From JBHAEP01 sp041855665 (GTDB lineage Bacteria > Patescibacteriota > Saccharimonadia > Saccharimonadales > Saccharimonadaceae), in the NCBI GenBank assembly GCA_041855665.1, contig JBHAEP010000051.1:1-9238 (forward strand): a stretch of DNA of 9,238 nt, given 5' to 3'. Position numbers and translations under genes: made by a program. Positions within the stretch are counted from its first letter, which is position 1, and each line of letters begins with the position of its first letter. Under the pieces are notes generated by a model. That model was not told the origin of the DNA, made no database searches, and worked only from the letters and a program-made list of their open reading frames with translations. Positions 5,170 to 9,238 of the stretch are shown in pieces.

Positions 5170-6615
5170 ATGAAGCTGCGACTAGATAAGGCTATGATTA
5201 TAGCTGGCTGGTCGCTATTTTTTATTGTAGGCTTGTGGGTTGGGATTTGGTTCGATGTTGCTCTAGGTTTTAGCTGGGTTAGTTTTTGGGTCGGGGTAGC
5301 GATTTTAGCGGTTTCTTTGATAGTTAAGCCTAGTTTCGGTGTTTTGATTTTGGTTGTATTTGGGGGCTTGTTGTCGGGATTTTCGAGGGCAGAGATCGAC
5401 ACTTTTGCTAAGATGGCATACACGGAGTATTATCAAAATGAAGTTTATGTTTATGGCGTTGTCGCCGAAGATCCAGATCGAGATTCAAAAAATCGAATGA
5501 TTTTAAGGTTGAAAAATGTAGCTATAAACCAACATCGTCTACCTGGTATGGTCTATATTCAATTAAAAGATGACGCAAAGATTGGCCGTAGCGACAGTGT
5601 TATTTTGAACGGAAAGTTACAGGAGGGATTTGGTAGCTTCTCAGGAGTTGTATATAGAGCTGAAGTTGCCGAGATTCGAAACGGTTATCATCGTGATCCA
5701 ATTTTGGTTGTTAGGAATTGGTTCTCGGATAGTTTTCGTCAGGTAGTTTCAGGGCCGTCGGCAAGTCTCGGTTTAGGGTATTTACTTGGCATGCGCAGGG
5801 AACTACCAGAAGATCTAGCAGAAAATTTAAGGATAGTCGGCTTGACGCATGTAATCGTAGCTAGTGGCTACAACTTAACCATTTTAGTGCGCTTTTCTAG
5901 ACGTTTTCTGGCTGGGTATTCAAAATATTTGGCAGCTTTTTCTAGTTTTATGATGGTAGTTTTATTTATCGGGGTGACGGGTTTAAGTCCAAGTATGTCT
6001 CGAGCCGGCTTGGTTGCTGGGTTAAGCTTGCTTGCCTGGTATTATGGTAGGAAATTTCACCCTTTGAACTTGCTGCTATTTGTTGCGGCGATAACTTTGA
6101 TGATAAATCCAAATTATGCCAGTGGTGATCTTGGCTGGATGCTCAGCTTTGCGGCTTTTGCTGGCGTGATGTTTCTTGCTCCTGTAGCTCAGTCGTTTTT
6201 CTTCGGCGATAAAAAGCCTGGCACAATTCGTCAGATAGCAGGAGAGACAATCGCCGCTCAAGTAATGACCTTGCCGCTTTTGATGTTATACTTTGAATCT
6301 TTTAGCTTAGTGGCTATTTTTGCTAATTTGATAATTTTGCCTTTTGTGCCTTTGGCTATGCTTTTAGTGTTTTTGACCGGTATTTTTGCAAGAGTGGCGC
6401 CGATTTTAGGTGATATTTTTGGATTTTTGACACAAATGGTTCTGGATTCTATGCTGTCTGTTGCGACTTTTTGGGCTAAATTGGAATGGTCTGAAATGGA
6501 GGTTCGGGTTAATTTTGGTGAAGTTATTTTGATGTATTTTATTATTATTGTTTTAATTTTATTTATGGCGAAAAAATCTAGATTTAATTTTAGAAGTGTC
6601 AATCTGGTGGACTAA
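5170..6615 (+). CDS. comEC: ComEC/Rec2-type DNA uptake channel, without the metallo-beta-lactamase domain
   Basis: A 481-residue polytopic membrane protein of the ComEC family, the channel that brings single-stranded DNA across the cytoplasmic membrane in natural transformation. N-terminal hydrophobic segments (about 8-30, 33-52, 54-72) precede a soluble OB-like region at about 88-172 (VYVYGVVAEDPDRD...). The Competence domain follows: GLGYLLGMRRELPEDL (201-216), GLTHVIVASGYNLTIL (224-239, the family's H-x3-SG-x-N/H motif) and GLSPSMSRAGLVAG (271-284), then repeated hydrophobic helices to 466. Many full-length ComEC proteins have about 700-800 residues with a C-terminal metallo-beta-lactamase domain; this one ends at a stop right after the last helix (RFNFRSVNLVD). 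There is no downstream frame with HxHxDH, so the short form looks natural rather than frameshifted. The partner nuclease could be the SNase gene directly upstream. Confidence 0.92.
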   Translation: MKLRLDKAMIIAGWSLFFIVGLWVGIWFDVALGFSWVSFWVGVAILAVSLIVKPSFGVLILVVFGGLLSGFSRAEIDTFAKMAYTEYYQNEVYVYGVVAEDPDRDSKNRMILRLKNVAINQHRLPGMVYIQLKDDAKIGRSDSVILNGKLQEGFGSFSGVVYRAEVAEIRNGYHRDPILVVRNWFSDSFRQVVSGPSASLGLGYLLGMRRELPEDLAENLRIVGLTHVIVASGYNLTILVRFSRRFLAGYSKYLAAFSSFMMVVLFIGVTGLSPSMSRAGLVAGLSLLAWYYGRKFHPLNLLLFVAAITLMINPNYASGDLGWMLSFAAFAGVMFLAPVAQSFFFGDKKPGTIRQIAGETIAAQVMTLPLLMLYFESFSLVAIFANLIILPFVPLAMLLVFLTGIFARVAPILGDIFGFLTQMVLDSMLSVATFWAKLEWSEMEVRVNFGEVILMYFIIIVLILFMAKKSRFNFRSVNLVD

Positions 6616-6636
6616 AAGCCTAAAATATTCTATAAT
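6608..6636 (+). promoter_or_regulatory. Promoter of yebC, overlapping the comEC stop codon
   Basis: TGGACT (6608-6613, four of six to consensus) and a perfect TATAAT (6631-6636) are separated by 17 nt. The -35 overlaps the last codons and stop of comEC. Transcription would begin near 6643 and give a leader of about 40 nt. This separates yebC expression from the upstream cluster, although read-through is possible because no terminator is seen. Confidence 0.7.
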
Positions 6637-6682
6637 TAAAAGAGATTAGAGTAATAAAAATAAACACCGAAAGGGGTGAAAC

Positions 6683-7402
6683 GTGGCTGGACATAATAAA
6701 TGGTCAAAGATTAAGCGCGAAAAAGGTGCAAACGACGCTAAGCGTGGGGCTGTTTTTACTAAAATTGGAAATCAGATTGCTATTGCAGCTAGGAGCGGAA
6801 CCGATCCTGACATGAATCCAGCTTTGGCTTTAGCTATTGAAAAGGCTCGTGCGGCTAATATGCCAAACGCTAATGTTCAGCGTGCAATCGATAGGGTTAA
6901 TGATAAGAATGCGGCCGCCCTTGAGGAAATTACTTATGAGGGGATGGGTCCAGGCGGCGTCGGTATTATTATCGAAACCGCTACAGATAACCGAAATCGA
7001 ACATTCCCAGAAGTTAGGAATGCTCTTGTAAAAAATGGTGGTAGGATTGCCGATGCTGGAAGTGTGATGTTTCAATTTACTCGCAAAGGTGTAATTACTG
7101 TTGATGGTAGTGGAGAGGATTTACTACTTGAAGTCTTGGAGGCTGGCGCCGAAGATGCAAGCGAAGAGGATGGTGAGATTATTGTTTACACTGATCAAAA
7201 AGACTTAGCAAAGGTACGATCTGCACTAGTTGATGCTGGTATGAAAATCAAAGATGCCGAACTTCAGTATATAGCTAATATGCCGATAGAGGTTGGTGAA
7301 ACTGAGACTGCAGAAAAACTTATGAAGGTCTTGGATGCTCTGGATGATTTAGACGACGTGGTCAATGTTCACACTAGTGCAAATATTACTGCTGAAATTT
7401 AG
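6683..7402 (+). CDS. yebC: YebC/PmpR family (TACO1-like) translation factor
   Basis: A 239-residue cytoplasmic protein of usual length for the family. The N-terminus MAGHNKWSKIKREKGANDAK with RGAVFTKIG directly after it is the YebC hallmark; further marks are NPALALAIEKARAANMPNAN, YEGMGPGGVGIIIE and NRNRTFPEVRNALVKNGG. YebC proteins were long annotated as transcriptional regulators; more recent work on bacterial and mitochondrial homologues (TACO1) links them to relief of ribosome stalling, especially at proline-rich stretches. The start is GTG at 6683, preceded by AAAGGGG at 6670-6676. The flanking CACC (6665-6668) and GGTG (6675-6678) could form a very short hairpin that would partly cover this site; that is weak. 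The gene has its own promoter. In many bacteria yebC is next to ruvC, as here with one gene between. Confidence 0.97.
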   Translation: MAGHNKWSKIKREKGANDAKRGAVFTKIGNQIAIAARSGTDPDMNPALALAIEKARAANMPNANVQRAIDRVNDKNAAALEEITYEGMGPGGVGIIIETATDNRNRTFPEVRNALVKNGGRIADAGSVMFQFTRKGVITVDGSGEDLLLEVLEAGAEDASEEDGEIIVYTDQKDLAKVRSALVDAGMKIKDAELQYIANMPIEVGETETAEKLMKVLDALDDLDDVVNVHTSANITAEI

Positions 7403-7410
7403 GATTTTTG

Positions 7411-7439
7411 TTGATTTAGCTTAAGCTTTTTGGTATATT
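7411..7439 (+). promoter_or_regulatory. Promoter of the lamin-tail/Cys-repeat surface protein gene
   Basis: TTGATT (7411-7416) and TATATT (7434-7439) have an ideal 17-nt spacer, and TGG before the -10 gives an extended -10. Transcription would start near 7446, leaving about 22 nt before the ATG at 7468. No Shine-Dalgarno is seen in that leader. The promoter begins only 9 nt after the yebC stop. Confidence 0.68.
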
Positions 7440-7467
7440 GAAGTTGTATTGCCAAAAGTTTTAGTTT

Positions 7468-9141
7468 ATGAAAAGTTTTTTGTATATATCTCGCGGTAAA
7501 GATTTATTAAACTTTGTTTTTAGGGCGCCTCTGTTATTTGGGGCGCTTTTGATTTTTATAGCCAGTTGTGGAGTTTTGTTTTTTAGCTTTAATGAGGCTA
7601 GTGCTATTGCCACCGAGGAAAATTTAAATATCGAGATTGGCAATTATCCAAATATACAGCCTTCTGTAGATTCCAAGGTTTCACCAATTTTAATTACCAG
7701 CTATAGTTTTTCTGGTGGAAAATTGGATTTTATTCAAATTCATAATACGTCAAATTCAATAGTAAGCCTGGACGGATGGAAGGCCGGATATTTAGCTATA
7801 TATGAAGATTCCTCTGAGTCTGATGTCGAGATCAATCTTTCAGGATATTTGCCGGGTAAGTCGTTTGCCGTTTTTAGCGGTCATGATATTTCTGGGGTGG
7901 ACGGTAGATTTGAATTAGACGGTAGTGGTGTCGTAAAAATTGATAGTTTATACATCAAGGGTTTGGAGTCTGAAACTTATGAAATTAAAAGCGGAGCCTA
8001 TGATAATGGTGTTCGGTATGATATGCAGCCAACGAGCGCTGGAAATTATACTTCGTCTAGGAGTTTTACAACAACAGATATGAACAAAGACCTGATCGGT
8101 GGAGGGCTTTATAGATTGCCAGAAAATCCTGTTTTTGAGATTGTGGAGATTTTAGCTAACCCTAAAGATTGCACCATAGAGCAAATTGATGACAGTTGCT
8201 ACGATTATATTAAGGTATACAATCCAACAGATGAGGATATTAGCCTAGATGGCTATAGTCTGAGAATTGGGTTTATCAATGAAAGCATCGGAATTAATAA
8301 TAATATACCAATCTCTGGACAGATTTTAGCTAAGCAGTTTGGTATTATTAAATTTCGTAGCGACGGAAAGAATCTAGATATACCTATGAGTAAGGGTTCA
8401 GTTTGGGTCGAGGATAGTTATAATTTGATTCATTTTAAGGAGAGTCTTGTTGAATATTCTGACTTAGGCGGGATTTCCAATAAAGGTAAGAGCTGGGCTA
8501 GGCTAGGCGGTGTCTGGGGTTATGGTTTACCGAATCCTTCTGGGGAAAATATTCAGTGGGTGGATCAGTTTGATGATGAAGTTCAGAATTATCCTGACTG
8601 TAAAGAAGGTTGGTATCGCAATGAGAATACTGGTAGATGTCGTTTGATACCGGCCGAATCTTCAACTCTCGTTCCCTGTAAACCTGGCCAAGAGCGCAAC
8701 CCCGAAACTAATCGCTGTAGAAATATAGTAACCGGCGAATCAACTTTAACGCCCTGTAAACCCGGTCAAGAAAGAAACTCAGAAACAAATAGATGTCGAA
8801 ATATTACATCCTCGACTGTCAGTAATTTAGTACCTTGCAAGCCAGGGCAGGAGAGGAATCCAGAAACAAACAGGTGTAGGAATATTAATTCATCATCAAA
8901 TTCTTTAACACCCTGTAAACCTGGCCAAGAGCGCAACCCCGAAACTAATCGCTGTAGAAATATAAAGGCAACTAAAGCTCCTGAGGCAGATTTTGCAGTT
9001 AGTGATATTGAGGGTGAGATTAAGTCTACTTTTCAGGCTTGGCATGGATTTTTAGTATTGGCTGGTTTAGGTGTAGTTTACGGCCTCTTGGAGTGGCGAG
9101 TCAGTATTTTGAACTTTATACGAAACTTATTTGGTAAGTAG
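7468..9141 (+). CDS. Surface protein with two lamin-tail domains, CX12C repeats and C-terminal membrane anchor
   Basis: A 557-residue predicted envelope protein. Residues 18-48 form an N-terminal hydrophobic segment ending in an AxA-like site (SAIA, 45-48), so a cleaved signal peptide is possible. Two beta-rich lamin-tail (LTD) domains follow: about 74-215 (ILITSYSF...DFIQIHNTSNSIVSLDGW) and about 222-357 (FEIVEILANP...YDYIKVYNPTDEDISLDGYSL). The pattern (D-[FY]-I-[QK]-[IV]-x-N-[PT]...[SV]-L-D-G-[WY]) is typical. Residues 377-499 hold five copies of an 18-residue unit with paired Cys, separated by Ser/Thr-rich linkers. A single helix at about 523-542 and a basic end (FIRNLFGK) anchor the C-terminus, so most of the chain should lie outside the cell. 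LTD domains are known in bacterial secreted and surface proteins, often with nucleases or adhesins. A role in attachment to a host cell or in surface structure is inference. It lies between yebC and ruvC. Confidence 0.85.
   Translation: MKSFLYISRGKDLLNFVFRAPLLFGALLIFIASCGVLFFSFNEASAIATEENLNIEIGNYPNIQPSVDSKVSPILITSYSFSGGKLDFIQIHNTSNSIVSLDGWKAGYLAIYEDSSESDVEINLSGYLPGKSFAVFSGHDISGVDGRFELDGSGVVKIDSLYIKGLESETYEIKSGAYDNGVRYDMQPTSAGNYTSSRSFTTTDMNKDLIGGGLYRLPENPVFEIVEILANPKDCTIEQIDDSCYDYIKVYNPTDEDISLDGYSLRIGFINESIGINNNIPISGQILAKQFGIIKFRSDGKNLDIPMSKGSVWVEDSYNLIHFKESLVEYSDLGGISNKGKSWARLGGVWGYGLPNPSGENIQWVDQFDDEVQNYPDCKEGWYRNENTGRCRLIPAESSTLVPCKPGQERNPETNRCRNIVTGESTLTPCKPGQERNSETNRCRNITSSTVSNLVPCKPGQERNPETNRCRNINSSSNSLTPCKPGQERNPETNRCRNIKATKAPEADFAVSDIEGEIKSTFQAWHGFLVLAGLGVVYGLLEWRVSILNFIRNLFGK
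8596..8964 (+). repeat. Five in-frame 54-nt repeats encoding CX12C units
   Basis: Units begin at 8596, 8674, 8752, 8833 and 8911 (period 78-81 nt), each 54 nt plus a 24-27 nt linker. The first is degenerate (CKEGWYRNENTGRC); the other four encode PCKPGQERNPETNRCRNI, with a single Pro-to-Ser change in the copy at 8752. The copies at 8674-8727 and 8911-8964 are identical over all 54 nt, although the two between them differ from these at 12 and 16 positions. Each unit holds one Cys pair, likely a disulphide-closed loop outside the cell. Confidence 0.93.
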
Positions 9142-9159
9142 ATTAAAACACTTTATAAT
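9131..9159 (+). promoter_or_regulatory. Promoter of ruvC, predicted leaderless
   Basis: TTGGTA (9131-9136) and a perfect TATAAT (9154-9159) are 17 nt apart. The -35 overlaps the last codons of the preceding gene. A start 7-8 nt after the -10 would fall on or next to the ATG at 9167, and there is no Shine-Dalgarno, so the message is probably leaderless. Confidence 0.65.
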
Positions 9160-9166
9160 TATAAGA

Positions 9167-9238
9167 ATGAGAATTATAGGAATTGATCCTGGTACGGGTA
9201 TACTTGGGTTTGGTGTTATAGATGTAACTAAAAAGAGT
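9167..9238 (+). CDS. ruvC: RuvC, Holliday junction resolvase, N-terminal fragment cut by window edge
   Basis: The 24 codons available read MRIIGIDPGTG followed by LGFGVID, the typical RuvC N-terminus. D7 in the GIDPGT motif is the first of the catalytic acidic residues of this RNase H-fold endonuclease, which cuts Holliday junctions together with RuvAB during recombinational repair. Only the first strand-turn of the fold is in the window; the usual length is about 160-170 residues. Position downstream of yebC supports the call. Confidence 0.92.
   Translation, partial: MRIIGIDPGTGILGFGVIDVTKKS

Noticed and set aside
6665..6678. Hairpin CACC/GGTG over the yebC ribosome binding site as a riboswitch or thermosensor
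   Set aside because: The stem is only four pairs and part of it is the Shine-Dalgarno itself; too little structure to claim regulation.
7411..7433. Palindrome AGCTTAAGCT followed by T-run after yebC as an intrinsic terminator
   Set aside because: The palindrome has no loop and a stem of at most a few pairs, and it sits inside the spacer of the next gene's promoter.
8596..8964. CRISPR-like array (regular 54-nt repeats with 24-27 nt spacers)
   Set aside because: Repeats and spacers are in one open frame, lengths are multiples of three, changes are synonymous and spacers encode Ser/Thr-rich linkers; this is a protein repeat.

Overview
The window looks like part of a small, AT-rich genome of a Patescibacteria/CPR organism, most probably Candidatus Saccharibacteria (TM7). 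This is inferred from gene content and style: a YebC homologue just upstream of ruvC with a Lys/Cys-rich lamin-tail-domain surface protein between them, a ComEC without its C-terminal nuclease-like domain, several envelope proteins with no clear family, very short spacers, and promoters that sit almost on top of start codons. TGA is used as a normal stop (e.g. 1087-1089, 2435-2437), which argues against the recoded Gracilibacteria/Absconditabacteria. No database search was possible, so the lineage is a judgement, not a measurement.

Layout. (1) Positions 1-36 carry the 5' half of a tRNA on the minus strand (anticodon begins UU, probably tRNA-Lys), driven by a consensus promoter at 47-76. (2) A stand-alone GH5-type beta-glucanase gene (115-1089, plus strand) is probably transcribed as a nearly leaderless mRNA. 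(3) A promoter with a 26-bp perfect AT palindrome (1124-1149) precedes a tight run of six plus-strand genes, 1187-6615. They encode a membrane-anchored VWA-like/OmpA-like protein, two soluble basic coiled-coil proteins, a four-helix membrane protein with a coiled-coil tail, a membrane-anchored staphylococcal-nuclease-like enzyme, and ComEC. The first five overlap one another by 1-14 nt; comEC follows after 24 nt with a strong Shine-Dalgarno. (4) yebC (6683-7402) has its own promoter overlapping the comEC stop. (5) A 557-residue surface protein (7468-9141) has two lamin-tail domains, five CX12C repeats and a C-terminal membrane anchor. (6) The first 24 codons of ruvC (9167 to the window end) follow a promoter that would also give a leaderless message.

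How it may work together. The most interesting region is 1187-6615. A surface-exposed nuclease encoded directly upstream of a ComEC channel that lacks its own metallo-beta-lactamase domain suggests DNA capture, cutting and import, useful to a host-dependent cell that must scavenge nucleotides. The wall-binding OmpA-like protein, the coiled-coil proteins and the four-helix membrane protein would then be candidates for an envelope scaffold. Co-transcription and domain content support the grouping; the DNA-uptake role of the four unknown or structural proteins is inference. yebC and ruvC are housekeeping genes for translation and Holliday-junction resolution.

All non-coding gaps are shorter than 100 nt and are accounted for by promoters and leaders. 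I saw no CRISPR array, insertion sequence, attachment site or convincing intrinsic terminator.
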